Assembly: GCF_001311925.1 (NCBI RefSeq)
Contig: NZ_BBCG01000009.1
Location: 34,556-98,555, forward strand
Length of the DNA stretch: 64,000 bases
From: Cellulosilyticum ruminicola JCM 14822
GTDB taxonomy: Bacteria; Bacillota; Clostridia; Lachnospirales; Cellulosilyticaceae
Direction of reading: 5' to 3'
Position numbers and translations under genes: made by a program. Every line of letters starts with the position of its first letter. The first letter of the stretch is position 1. The notes beneath the pieces were generated by a model. It ran no database searches, had not been told where the DNA came from, and saw only the letters and a list, made by a program, of their open reading frames with translations. This document shows positions 18,745 to 29,380 of the stretch, piece after piece.

Positions 18745-19550
18745 GTGATTATCGGTAATAAAAATTTTGATACAAAGCATCATGCTTACATTATGGGAAT
18801 TTTAAATGTTACACCCGATTCCTTCTCTGATGGTGGCAAATACAACAACTTAGATGCTGCCTTAAAACATGCTGAACAAATGATATTAGAAGGGGTAGAT
18901 ATTATTGATATAGGTGGCGAATCTACAAGACCAGGCTATACCCAGATTTCTGACGCAGAAGAAATTGAAAGAGTCTGCAAAGTTATCGAAGCACTTAAAT
19001 CACGTTTTGATACGCCTTTATCCATCGACACTTATAAAAGTAAAGTAGCCTTTAGTGCCATCTCTTCTGGCATTGATTTAATTAATGATATATGGGGCTT
19101 TAAATATGATGCTAATATGGCATCCATTGTAGCCACTGCTGGGGTCGCTTGCTGCCTAATGCATAATCGCACTACAGACAGTTATAACAATCTTATGGAA
19201 GATGTTTTATCAGATTTACAAGAAAGCATCAACCTTGCTTTAAGCGCAGGCATTGCGAAAGATAAAATCTTAGTAGATCCAGGCATTGGATTTGCCAAAG
19301 ACTATGAGACTAACTTAAAAGTTATGCAGCAAGTAGAGCGTTTACAAACTTTAGGTTATCCAATCTTACTAGGTGCTTCAAAAAATCTATGATTGGCCTT
19401 GCTTTAAACTTGCCTGCTGATGAACGTATCGAAGGTACTATAGCCACAACTATTATGGGACTTATGAAAGGCTGCTGCTTCTTTAGAGTACATAATGTAA
19501 AAGAAAATAAACGTGCCCTCCTTATGAGTGAGGCTATCTTAAACGCTTAA
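18745..19550 (+). CDS. folP: Dihydropteroate synthase (one frameshift)
   Basis: FolP joins 6-hydroxymethyl-dihydropterin diphosphate to p-aminobenzoate, the sulfonamide target step. The signature MGILNVTPDSFSDGG and DIGGESTRPG are present. The start is a GTG behind AGGAGTG. At 19385 a run of six A should be seven: the correction reads GASKKSMIG and continues to HNVKENKRAL and the stop at 19550. The corrected length of 268 is normal. The defect is most likely a sequencing error. It is the second gene of the operon. Confidence 0.93.
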
Positions 19551-19566
19551 TTAACCGAGGTATATC

Positions 19567-20382
19567 ATGGATCAAATCAAAATTACTAATCTAGAAGTTT
19601 TTGCAAACCATGGCGTTTTTAAAGAAGAAAATGTACTTGGACAAAAATTTATTATAAATGCTACCCTTTTTACTTCTGTAAGAAAAGCTGGATTAAAAGA
19701 TGATTTAACCGCTTCTATTCATTACGGTGAAGTGGCTGGATTCATTACAAAGTTTATGAAAGAAAACACTTATCAGCTTATTGAAACCGTAACAGAACAT
19801 TTAGCTCATAAACTACTTTTAAACTTTAAAAATCTTGAAGAAATCACATTAGAGATTAAAAAACCTTGGGCACCTATTGGTCTACCTGTAGATTATGTTT
19901 CCGTGTGCCTCACCAGAAAATGGCATACAGCTATCATTGCTTTAGGTTCTAATATAGGCAATACAAAAAACTATTTAGAGGAAGCCATTTTAGCACTTAA
20001 ACAAAATCCTAACTGTGAGGTCACTAAGGTTTCTGATTTTATTTGTACAAAGCCAGTAGGCTATCTTGAACAAGATGATTTCTTAAATGCCTGCCTCGAA
20101 CTACGTACATTACTTCCACCAGATGAATTACTAGATTTATTGCATGAGATTGAAGGTGCTGCAGGACGTGAACGCCTTATTCACTGGGGACCTCGTACTT
20201 TAGATTTAGATATCATCTTTTATGATGATTTAATCACAGATTCCCCACAGCTTATTATTCCTCATCCGGAAATGCATAAAAGAGGCTTTGTCCTAGAACC
20301 CCTTGCACAGATTTCACCTTATAAAGTTCACCCGCTTTTAAGGCAGAGAATCGTTGATTTACTTGCTAACTTAAATAATTAG
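19567..20382 (+). CDS. folK: Bifunctional dihydroneopterin aldolase / HPPK (FolB-FolK)
   Basis: Residues 1-118 are FolB (VFANHGVFKEEN with the usual HGV, and ETVTEHLA), which cleaves dihydroneopterin. Residues 120-271 are FolK (ALGSNIGNTKNYLEEA, GPRTLDLDIIFYDD), which adds diphosphate to 6-hydroxymethyl-dihydropterin. The fused protein feeds FolP directly. It lies 16 bases after folP, behind a CGAGGT ribosome binding site. No folE is in the operon. Confidence 0.96.
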   Translation: MDQIKITNLEVFANHGVFKEENVLGQKFIINATLFTSVRKAGLKDDLTASIHYGEVAGFITKFMKENTYQLIETVTEHLAHKLLLNFKNLEEITLEIKKPWAPIGLPVDYVSVCLTRKWHTAIIALGSNIGNTKNYLEEAILALKQNPNCEVTKVSDFICTKPVGYLEQDDFLNACLELRTLLPPDELLDLLHEIEGAAGRERLIHWGPRTLDLDIIFYDDLITDSPQLIIPHPEMHKRGFVLEPLAQISPYKVHPLLRQRIVDLLANLNN

Positions 20383-20430
20383 GACCTTTTAAAGTAAAAA
20401 GAATCACCTTTATAACATCCCAAATAATCA

Positions 20431-20476
20431 AAAAAGAAGCTATAGTGCATGCTTTCCTTCACCATAGCTTCTTTTT
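20431..20476 (+). terminator. Terminator of the folate operon
   Basis: AGAAGCTATAGTG / CACCATAGCTTCT stem followed by TTTTTCTTT. Confidence 0.8.
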
Positions 20477-20516
20477 CTTTATCTATTCACTTAATATGAA
20501 TCTATTTCATCGTTTA

Positions 20517-21374
20517 TTAAATATGATTTGCTACTTCAAAAGCATCCCAAATGCTGTACATGATATTAGCAACTTTTTTAGCTTTTGTAATTGGTTCATA
20601 ACGTGTCACACGTTCTCTAGCTGCTTGTGGATTAACAACACAGTTAATCATAGAGAATTCTTGAATACGTCCCATACAAGCTCCTTGACAAGAAATACAT
20701 GGTCGCACTTCACAGTATCTATTTGTACGTAATTTATTAACGTAATCAAGATCTGCGAGTACTGGTCTACCTAAACTGATGATATCACAATCTCCATTTT
20801 CAAATGCTTCTAAAGCCATATCAAAATTATCCATATGCACCAACATCTATATCTAATGCATCATAGCCATATTGTACTAATAATTTAGCGGCTTCTAAAC
20901 CTTCTTCAATGTCACGGCCTTTTCCTTCAAATTCTTCTCCTAGAAGTGCTCCTTCACGCCAATCTTTAATCATACTCTTCACACTGAAGCGAAGTGCTAC
21001 TGGGAAATCTTCTCCACATCTTAATTTGATTCTTCTACAATTTCTCTAGCTAAACGTAAGCGTTTTTCAAGGCTTCCACCATACTCATCTGTTCTTTGAT
21101 TAAACATAGAAATAGCGAATTGGTCAATTAAATAGCTTTCGTGTACAGCATGAATTTCAACCTCATCAAATCCGACACGTTTTGCATTAAAAGCACCATC
21201 TCCGAAAGATTTTATAATGCTTCTAATCTCCTCTTTTGTTAAAGGACGACAAGTTTTATTAAGCCAGCGGTGTAGAATAGCTGATGGTGCTACCGGTGGA
21301 AATTCTCCTAAGTTTGTAGGAATAGTTACACGACCAAATCCACCTTGTATATCAGCAAGTCCTAAAGTTCCCAT
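20517..21374 (-). pseudogene. OYE-family NADH:flavin oxidoreductase (enoate reductase-like), deleted
   Basis: The FMN-barrel part is recognisable (HAVHESYLIDQF, EYGGSLEKRLRLAREI), then come two frame breaks. After ALDIDVGA the text jumps to MDNFDMALEAFENGDCD, so roughly 60 residues are gone. The Fe-S Cys motif CISCQGACMGR is kept, but then YEPITKAKK joins directly to ANIMYSIWDAFEVANHI, the extreme C-terminus. The whole FAD/NAD domain is thus deleted. The intact family has about 650 residues and reduces activated C=C bonds anaerobically. Confidence 0.8.
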
Positions 21375-22062
21375 TTTATCTTCTCCTTAAAAGGAATGGC
21401 CTTTAAATGAGTCATATTGAAATCTTTCTTTACAAAATCAGGTAAAAGGCCACACCCATCTTCTTTCTACATAATTTATGTTGAAAATTAATATCTGCCG
21501 TCTTAGCAATAATATTAGCTTCAAAACCTTTCATATGACAGCACTTTCTAAGCTCATGATACATTGTAAAATGCTCAGCACACTGCAACTTGCTGCCTTA
21601 TCACTTTTGATTCCTAGTTTCTGCCAGCTCCCTATGATAAAATCCATATTCTAGCATTGAAGCTAAAAGAAGCTGCTTCACTTCCTCATTGCTATATTCA
21701 CAAAGTTCCACTTTAATCTGTGAATTCTTCTTCATAAATATTTGAAGCTGCTCAAAAGGCATCACATTAAATGCACCACAGGCACATCCTACACGCAATT
21801 TCACCTCTTAATCTTTAAACTGTTCCATTTCATTTTGAATCTCTTCAAACTGTTCAATAAGTCCTTCAGAGCGTTTGTGTAATAATTCTGCTCCTGCTGT
21901 TGGGGTAACCCCATGTTGATTTCTCTCAAATAAAGTAATATCTAATTTCTTTTCTAACGTTCTAATAATGCTTCCTAAGCCTTGTGGCTTAATATATAAG
22001 TTTTTGGCAGCACGGTTAATGCTACGCATTTCATATACTGTTTCAAAACTTTTTAAATCCAT
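21362..22062 (-). pseudogene. LysR-family regulator, frameshifted
   Basis: The N-terminal winged helix is good (MDLKSFETVYEMRSINRAAK, LEKKLDITLFERN). The frame opens at 22146, but the LysR start is at 22062. A stop follows MEQFKD, then the effector domain begins KLRVGCACGAFNVMPFEQL, with two more breaks before GLLPDFVKKDFNMTHLKAIP. Its end overlaps the start of the decayed OYE reductase, which it probably controlled. Both genes decayed together. Confidence 0.75.
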
Positions 22063-22170
22063 AAGATTCACACACTTCTCAAAATTTTCTATAAACTTAT
22101 AATTTTTATATAATACAAAATTTTCCACTACATAAAATTTATTCAATAGTCATTTATAATATTGGTAAAC

Positions 22171-22238
22171 AAAAAATAGCATAACACATATTTTTAAGAT
22201 TTTAAGAACACTTAATTTTTGTGTTATGCTACTTTTAA
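22171..22238 (-). terminator. Terminator of the esterase gene
   Basis: AGTAGCATAACAC and GTGTTATGCTATT pair around a long loop and are followed by TTTTTTG on the minus strand. Confidence 0.65.
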
Positions 22239-22262
22239 ACAACTTATTATTTTATTAGACTA

Positions 22263-23981
<1,719 letters not shown>

Positions 23982-24189
23982 TTATTTATTTTTTGCTTAA
24001 TTACTTGATTTACTTCTATAAACCTATACATCTCCCCTCCTTTATATACACATTTTAAACTTTACACCTAGGATAACTTAGTCCCCTACGCTATATTTAT
24101 ATATTATACGGACAATTCTAAACATTTTCTTGTACATTTTTAACATAAGTCTTTATTACTTTAGGCTCATATAAAGGAGGTTCATATCC

Positions 24190-24567
24190 GTGAATAAAGC
24201 AGATTTAAGTATACCTCAAAATAATTCTAAAAATTTCGAACGTTTACAAGTCATCACCACCTATATTAGCTTACATTATCACGAAAAAATCACCCTTTCC
24301 GATATTAGTAAAACCGTTTATATTACACCTCAGCATCTGTGCCGTTTTTTTAAAAATATGACCACTATGAGCATTATCACTTATATTAATCATTATCGAC
24401 TAAGACAAGCCTGTCATCTTTTAGAAACTAGTAACCTTAGCATTACAACCATTGCATTAATGTGCGGCTTTGATAATGTCAGTTATTTCAACCGCCTTTT
24501 TAAAGGCTATTTTCATTGTACACCTCGCCATTTTCGTATAACCTCACAGAATTCTAAGCATCTCTAA
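24190..24567 (+). CDS. AraC-family DNA-binding protein, 125 aa
   Basis: Almost the whole protein is the double helix-turn-helix domain: ITLSDISKTVYITPQHLCRF and the second motif ITTIALMCGFDNVSYFNRLF. The start is GTG behind AAAGGAGG. The usual N-terminal sensor domain is absent, so it is either a naturally short regulator or the C-terminal part of a lost longer one. Divergent orientation suggests that it controls the esterase gene. Confidence 0.85.
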   Translation: MNKADLSIPQNNSKNFERLQVITTYISLHYHEKITLSDISKTVYITPQHLCRFFKNMTTMSIITYINHYRLRQACHLLETSNLSITTIALMCGFDNVSYFNRLFKGYFHCTPRHFRITSQNSKHL

Positions 24568-24648
24568 AAACTGGTTCATCCCCTAAAGTTTATAAAAAGG
24601 GCTATCTTGAAACCGTTTTCAGTCTCTGATATGCACCCTTTTAGGTAG

Positions 24649-24950
24649 ACAAGTGATTCAACCACAATATATTGCTGAAAATATACTAGATCGTCAATTC
24701 AATGCAGATACTCCAAATGAAAAATAGCTTACAGATGTAACAGAATTTCACTATTATGTAGGTATTGCGAAACGTAAAGTTTATTTAAGTGCCATACTCA
24801 ATCTATATGATAGATGTATTGTATCCTATGTTATAAATGACCGTAACAATAATGCATTGTTCTTTAATACCTTATAAAGCAACAGAAAACAACCTTAATA
24901 CTCACCCACTATTTCATTCAGATAGGGGATTTCAATACATAAGCCTTCGA
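24649..24950 (+). mobile_element. IS3-family OrfB fragment
   Basis: A piece of the DDE domain remains: ILDRQFNADTPNEK-(stop)-LTDVTEFHYY, then KRKVYLSAILNLYDRCIVSY. A TAG replaces the conserved Trp before LTDVTEF, and further stops follow. It belongs to a different IS3 subgroup from the remnant at 5.3 kb. Confidence 0.8.
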
Positions 24951-25125
24951 AAAGCTGCACCTTTGTTTGCCCTAAATCTGCACTGCGCTCTTCGGTATTT
25001 TCTTGCTTCTCCCTAAGTCTAAGCTTTAGCTTCTAAAAAACTTTAATGAATATAAATGCCAGTATACAAACACCTATTAGAAGTAGAAGTTTTTTAGATT
25101 AATACGATGAATAAAGTGCAATCTT

Positions 25126-25296
25126 TTACCTGTTGCTTCCCAAAGATAAAATTAAACGTATAAGTGTTTCAAAGTCAAACTTTCTTTGACGCATAAAACA
25201 ACCTTTTTCCAGAGTAGAAAATTTCTGAGGGTTGCTACTCATTTCTTTTATAATTTCTATTAAACAATTTTTTAGTTCATTTGCGTGTATATTCAT
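25126..25296 (-). mobile_element. IS4-like transposase N-terminal fragment
   Basis: Fifty-six codons start MNIHANELKNCLIEII behind GGAGGTG and contain RQRKFDFETLIRLILSLG, the typical start of IS4-family transposases of Firmicutes. The catalytic domain is absent. A GC-rich palindrome CCTCCTCAACGAGGAGG lies at 25304-25320. Confidence 0.6.
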
Positions 25297-25363
25297 CACA
25301 ACACCTCCTCAACGAGGAGGCTTCGCCGTAAATTTTCTATACTTTGTCAAGCTTTTTTCGCAC

Positions 25364-25403
25364 AAAAATAACCAAGTACCTATAATAAGTACTTGGTTAT
25401 TTT
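25364..25403. terminator. Terminator of the cys-azl-alaX operon
   Basis: AATAACCAAGTAC and GTACTTGGTTATT form a near-perfect stem with A/T runs on both sides, 22 bases past the alaX stop. Confidence 0.85.
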
Positions 25404-25425
25404 AAGAAATCTTAGAAACAATGTC

Positions 25426-26193
25426 TTAACTTAATGACATTGTTTCATGATATAAATCTAGGGGCAATTGTACATTTGGAAATTTTACAGTAATACGTTG
25501 TAAATTTTTCCCTTTACTTTTCTTAATAACACTTACTGCTCCCACATATTTCGTTGATGGTAAATGGGTTCCGCCACATGCACAAATATAATCTAGGCAT
25601 TTCCAATAAACAGCTTCTTTTTGTTTTGCATGTGGATAAAGTTCAATTTTGCAATCATCTGCTATAATTTGATTCACGTATTCATTGATTTTATCAAGCT
25701 GTTCATCATTGAGTTTCTCACGGAAAAAGAAATCTAATCTTGCATCCTCTTCTTTAATTGCAGCACCTTTTACATATCTAATAATATCTTTTTCTCCTCG
25801 TATCTTTTCAATTGCCATTAATACAAGATGAATAGCCGTATGAGAAACTGTTAGTCTAGCTCTACGTTCTATATCAATACATACTTTTATTTTCATACCT
25901 ACTTCAAACTTCTCCAATGCTTCTTCTGCTACGCAATGATAAATTGGCGTATTCACGTTAATTGTAGGAAAATCTTGTTCTAAAAAAACATCGCCTACAC
26001 CTTTTTGAGTATCTGTAAATGCAATTTTTTCATTCTCATTAATGATCAAAAAGCCTCGATCTCCTTCTTGCCCTCCCCCTTCTGGAAAAGCTACTGTTTG
26101 ATCACATACTACGCCCTGTTTTCCCACTGCTATCACTGTTGCTTCACATTCTTTTAAAAAATAATCCTCATAATATAATTTTTCTGTTCTCAT
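25426..26193 (-). CDS. alaX: AlaX-type trans-editing protein (misacylated tRNA deacylase)
   Basis: AlaX-type proteins are free-standing editing domains of alanyl-tRNA synthetase that hydrolyse Ser- or Gly-charged tRNA-Ala. The 255 residues contain PEGGGQEGD near 38 and the zinc ligands His118/His122 (SHTAIH) and Cys206/His210 (CACGGTH). The order matches the family. It is the last gene of an operon with cysteine synthesis and AzlCD export genes, which suggests protection against misacylation when a small amino acid such as Ser or Cys is abundant; this link is inference. Confidence 0.88.
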   Translation of the reverse strand: MRTEKLYYEDYFLKECEATVIAVGKQGVVCDQTVAFPEGGGQEGDRGFLIINENEKIAFTDTQKGVGDVFLEQDFPTINVNTPIYHCVAEEALEKFEVGMKIKVCIDIERRARLTVSHTAIHLVLMAIEKIRGEKDIIRYVKGAAIKEEDARLDFFFREKLNDEQLDKINEYVNQIIADDCKIELYPHAKQKEAVYWKCLDYICACGGTHLPSTKYVGAVSVIKKSKGKNLQRITVKFPNVQLPLDLYHETMSLS

Positions 26194-26205
26194 GTTATAA
26201 GCTCC

Positions 26206-26523
26206 TTATAGTATATATACCTGTAACATAATAACTGCTGCTACAGCTCCACAAATAACAAATGTTATATTGAGTTTCAAATAAGCTAAGATGACGGCTA
26301 CGGTGCCGCCTACTACACCTACAATAAGTTTTTGACTATTTACAGATAAAATCCCTGGAAAAATCAATGCGCCCAATGCTGCATATGGAATAGCTTTTAA
26401 AACACCTTCTACTTGCTTTGATAAATTCAACCTATTAAGTATGGCTACAGGCAGTGCTCTAGGAATATAAGTAACAACAGACATTCCTAATATCATTAAA
26501 AGAATATTTTCATTTACACTCAT
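26206..26523 (-). CDS. azlD: AzlD, small subunit of amino-acid exporter
   Basis: This 105-residue membrane protein with four hydrophobic segments (YIPRALPVAIL, AIPYAALGALIFPGIL) is the AzlD family. Together with AzlC it exports branched-chain amino acids or analogues. It lies 26 bases after azlC and 12 before alaX. Confidence 0.9.
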   Translation of the reverse strand: MSVNENILLMILGMSVVTYIPRALPVAILNRLNLSKQVEGVLKAIPYAALGALIFPGILSVNSQKLIVGVVGGTVAVILAYLKLNITFVICGAVAAVIMLQVYIL

Positions 26524-26549
26524 ATTTTAATCCCTTTCCTGTTTTTTTA

Positions 26550-27254
26550 CTATGGCTGCGCTTCTTTTTCTTCTAATATTCTTGCCCCTATAATACCACC
26601 TAATAAAGTAGCTGCTACAATAGCCCAACTTGATTTAATCCACATTCCTAAAATATAATTAATGAACATACTCACGAGAACTACTTTTAACACCTTATGA
26701 TTTTTATGAATACTTGGTGTGAGTAGTCCTATAAACATGGCATATAATGCAATAGACATACTTGAACAAATACTTGTTGGAATAATATCAATAATAATCG
26801 TTCCAAGTACTGTTCCCCCAATCCAAGAGCCATAAGTAATAAGTGCTAAACCTCCAAAAAAGTACTGGTTACAATATTCATCTTCTTCCATAGATATGAT
26901 GCCAAATGTTTCATCAGTTACACCAAAGGCTAAAATCCATTTCATCCATTTAGGTACTTTTTCAAGTCTATTCATCACATACGTACTCATTATAAGATGT
27001 CTAATATTAATAATGAGTGTGGCAATAATGATTTCTACACTTCCCGCACCTACTGCTAACATATTAACTGCTGTTAACTGACTCGCCCCTGCTAGCAGCA
27101 TAATAGACATAATAATACATTCAGCTTTAGTTAATCCTGTCTGTACTGCAATTACTGAGAAAGCTAATGAAATGGGTATAAACCCTATTAAGACTGGTAT
27201 TCCTTTTTTCAATCCTCTTAGAAACATTTGGTTTTTATACTTCTTTGCTTCCAT
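26550..27254 (-). CDS. azlC: AzlC, large subunit of amino-acid exporter
   Basis: The family core GFIPISLAFSVIAVQTGLT is near the N-terminus, followed by MLAGASQLTAVNMLA, NIRHLIMSTYV and FGVTDETFGI. I take the ATG at 27254 (MEAKKYKNQ), behind GAGGG, over the GTG at 27272. AzlCD exports branched-chain amino acids in Bacillus. Downstream of cysE-cysK here, the substrate might be cysteine or a related compound (inference). Confidence 0.92.
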   Translation of the reverse strand: MEAKKYKNQMFLRGLKKGIPVLIGFIPISLAFSVIAVQTGLTKAECIIMSIMLLAGASQLTAVNMLAVGAGSVEIIIATLIINIRHLIMSTYVMNRLEKVPKWMKWILAFGVTDETFGIISMEEDEYCNQYFFGGLALITYGSWIGGTVLGTIIIDIIPTSICSSMSIALYAMFIGLLTPSIHKNHKVLKVVLVSMFINYILGMWIKSSWAIVAATLLGGIIGARILEEKEAQP

Positions 27255-27274
27255 TTTAACCCTCACTCTCACGT

Positions 27275-28264
27275 CTAACTACTTCTTAGTAGATTTTTAC
27301 CCAACCCTACTGCATCCATAATAACGATTTCTGTTTGCTTATCAAAAACGGCTTTTAAATTTATCTTTTTATAAGGATAATTCACTTTTTCTTTGTAATA
27401 ATACACCTGTGCACAAATCTTCTCTTCATCTCTGCTTAGTACTTCTATATCTATATCATCGATTATATTAGTTTCTTCATCAATAAAATGTAATGTTAAA
27501 TCTGATAAATTCTTTCCATATATTTCAATCTGATTATTAGGCTTTGGAATGACACCATAAATTAATATACGTTCTTTTTGTTTGTTATATGAAATCTGCA
27601 TTTGATTGGATATAGAAACTGTAGTATCTCTTGGAATATTACTTGTTACTACACAGTTTGGATTGATAATCACATTATCACCAATATTAATAGGGCCTAA
27701 CAATCTGCTTCCACCACCTATTTGCACGTTATTACCTATTGTTGGATGCCTCTTACCTGGCTGATTATAGGCAATGCCCCTTGCCCCTATAATCACTCCT
27801 TGTAAAATATAGCAGTCATCTCCTATAATAGCGGTCTCTCCTATAACTACCCCTACACCATGGTCAATGATAAATCTTTTTCCAATTTGAGATGCCGGGT
27901 GAATTTCTATTTTTGTTTCTACTTTCACTCTCTCTGACATTAAACGTGCTATTTGTTCTCTCCTACTAACTTCTAGTCGCTGCTCACAATAAATCGCATG
28001 AGCTATACGATAATATCTCACTGCCTTGAAGCTTAAATAAGCTTTAAATACATACTCTAACTTACCAGCAGCTGGATCCTTCTCTTTTAATGCCATTAAA
28101 TCTTCTTCTATATAAACTGCTATCTCTTGTATTAGTTCATCTAATAGCTGTGAAGACATCTTTAAAGCATCCCATTCATTTCTTGGTATATATATGTTAA
28201 TGCATTCTCTAATCTGTTCTTTAATACTTCTTGTAATATATTGTAAGTTATTGTTATCTTCCAT
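27275..28264 (-). CDS. cysE: Serine O-acetyltransferase with C-terminal extension
   Basis: CysE acetylates serine with acetyl-CoA to give O-acetylserine. Residues 1-235 hold the N-terminal helical domain and the left-handed beta-helix (IHPASQIGKRFIIDHGVGVV with the catalytic His, GARGIAYNQPGKRHPTIG). An extra C-terminal domain of about 95 residues (IYGVIPKPNNQIEIYGKN onward) is strand-like and not part of ordinary CysE. In ordinary enzymes the C-terminus mediates cysteine feedback and CysK binding, so regulation may differ here. The start at 28264 follows GGGGGAAAG. Confidence 0.92.
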   Translation of the reverse strand: MEDNNNLQYITRSIKEQIRECINIYIPRNEWDALKMSSQLLDELIQEIAVYIEEDLMALKEKDPAAGKLEYVFKAYLSFKAVRYYRIAHAIYCEQRLEVSRREQIARLMSERVKVETKIEIHPASQIGKRFIIDHGVGVVIGETAIIGDDCYILQGVIIGARGIAYNQPGKRHPTIGNNVQIGGGSRLLGPINIGDNVIINPNCVVTSNIPRDTTVSISNQMQISYNKQKERILIYGVIPKPNNQIEIYGKNLSDLTLHFIDEETNIIDDIDIEVLSRDEEKICAQVYYYKEKVNYPYKKINLKAVFDKQTEIVIMDAVGLGKNLLRSS

Positions 28265-28308
28265 TCTCTTTCCCCCTACGTGCAATCTATCTATATTTCT
28301 CTGATATA

Positions 28309-29223
28309 TTAGAAATGTTCTAGATAACTTCTTCCACTATCAGGTGCTACTGTTACAACTACTTTTCCTTTACCTAATTTTTTGGCTAATTTTAATGCTC
28401 CGCAAATATTAGCACCTGAAGATATGCCTACTAATAGTCCTTCTTTACATGCAAGTAATTTCATCATTTCATGTGCTTGTTCATAATCCATATCCATAGC
28501 ACAATCTATTACATCTCTTTGTAAAATTGGTGGAATCATTCCTATTGAAAGCCCTTGTATCTTATGTGGTACAGAAATTCCCTCTAATGATTGACATCCT
28601 TTTGGTTGAATGACTACAACCTCTGCTTGTGGAAAACTTTCTTTAACGGCTTTTCCTATACCACTTATTGTGCCGCTGCTTCCCATTCCAGCTACAACAC
28701 AGTCAATTTGATCTAATTCACTTACGATTTCTTTTCCAGTTCCTTCATAATGGGCATCTACATTAGCCATATTGCTTAATTGATCAAGCCATACATATTC
28801 TGGATGTTCTTTCTTAATTTCTCTTACTAATCTAATATGAGAGTCATTTCCTGTTGTACTATCAGATAAATATACTGTAACACCATAGGCTTCTAACATC
28901 TTAATTTTTTCTTTACTATAATTATCTGGAATAACCAAAATAAGTTTATACCCTAATACACTTGCTGCCATAGCTAAACCGATTCCAGTATTTCCCCCTG
29001 TAGGTTCTATAAGTGTCTGACCAGAATATGGTGTTAAGATGCCTTTTCTTTGAGCTTGTTTAATCATTTCAATAGCAACTCTGCTCTTAACGCTTCCTCC
29101 AGCATTAAATTCTTCAAGCTTTACATAAACATCTGCCATATCCTCTGTTACTACATTTTTTAATTGTACTAATGGTGTTTTTCCAATATAGTCTATAATT
29201 GTGTTTCCAAATTCTTTATTCAT
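28309..29223 (-). CDS. cysK: Cysteine synthase (O-acetylserine sulfhydrylase)
   Basis: A PLP enzyme of 304 residues. The cofactor Lys is at 46 in NAGGSVKSR, the substrate loop is PTGGNTGIGLA, and the phosphate-binding loop is GMGSSGTISG. It makes cysteine from O-acetylserine and sulfide. It is the first gene of the operon, 44 bases before cysE, and is divergent from a MocR regulator. Confidence 0.95.
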   Translation of the reverse strand: MNKEFGNTIIDYIGKTPLVQLKNVVTEDMADVYVKLEEFNAGGSVKSRVAIEMIKQAQRKGILTPYSGQTLIEPTGGNTGIGLAMAASVLGYKLILVIPDNYSKEKIKMLEAYGVTVYLSDSTTGNDSHIRLVREIKKEHPEYVWLDQLSNMANVDAHYEGTGKEIVSELDQIDCVVAGMGSSGTISGIGKAVKESFPQAEVVVIQPKGCQSLEGISVPHKIQGLSIGMIPPILQRDVIDCAMDMDYEQAHEMMKLLACKEGLLVGISSGANICGALKLAKKLGKGKVVVTVAPDSGRSYLEHF

Positions 29224-29250
29224 TTTTTCTCCTCTTTCTGAATATATAGA

Positions 29251-29278
29251 ATAATAATTATATATAATTTTTTATCAA
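29251..29278 (-). promoter_or_regulatory. Probable cysK operon promoter
   Basis: TTGATA (29273-29278) and TATTAT (29251-29256) are 16 bases apart on the minus strand. The GTACCAC repeats begin 19 bases upstream of the -35 box, an activator position. Confidence 0.5.
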
Positions 29279-29296
29279 ATTTTCTGTATAATATAT

Positions 29297-29354
29297 GTAC
29301 CACATATATTATAATGTTTTTAGTACCACAATATGATTTTTTTTATGGTACCAC
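29297..29354 (+). promoter_or_regulatory. Three direct GTACCAC repeats, MocR/GabR-type operator
   Basis: GTACCAC occurs at 29297-29303, 29323-29329 and 29348-29354 in one orientation, 26 and 25 bases apart. GabR, the model member of this regulator family, binds direct ATACCA repeats. The site lies between cysK and the regulator, so it could control both. Confidence 0.65.
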
Positions 29355-29380
29355 TATTTTATTTTTATAAGGAGAACATA

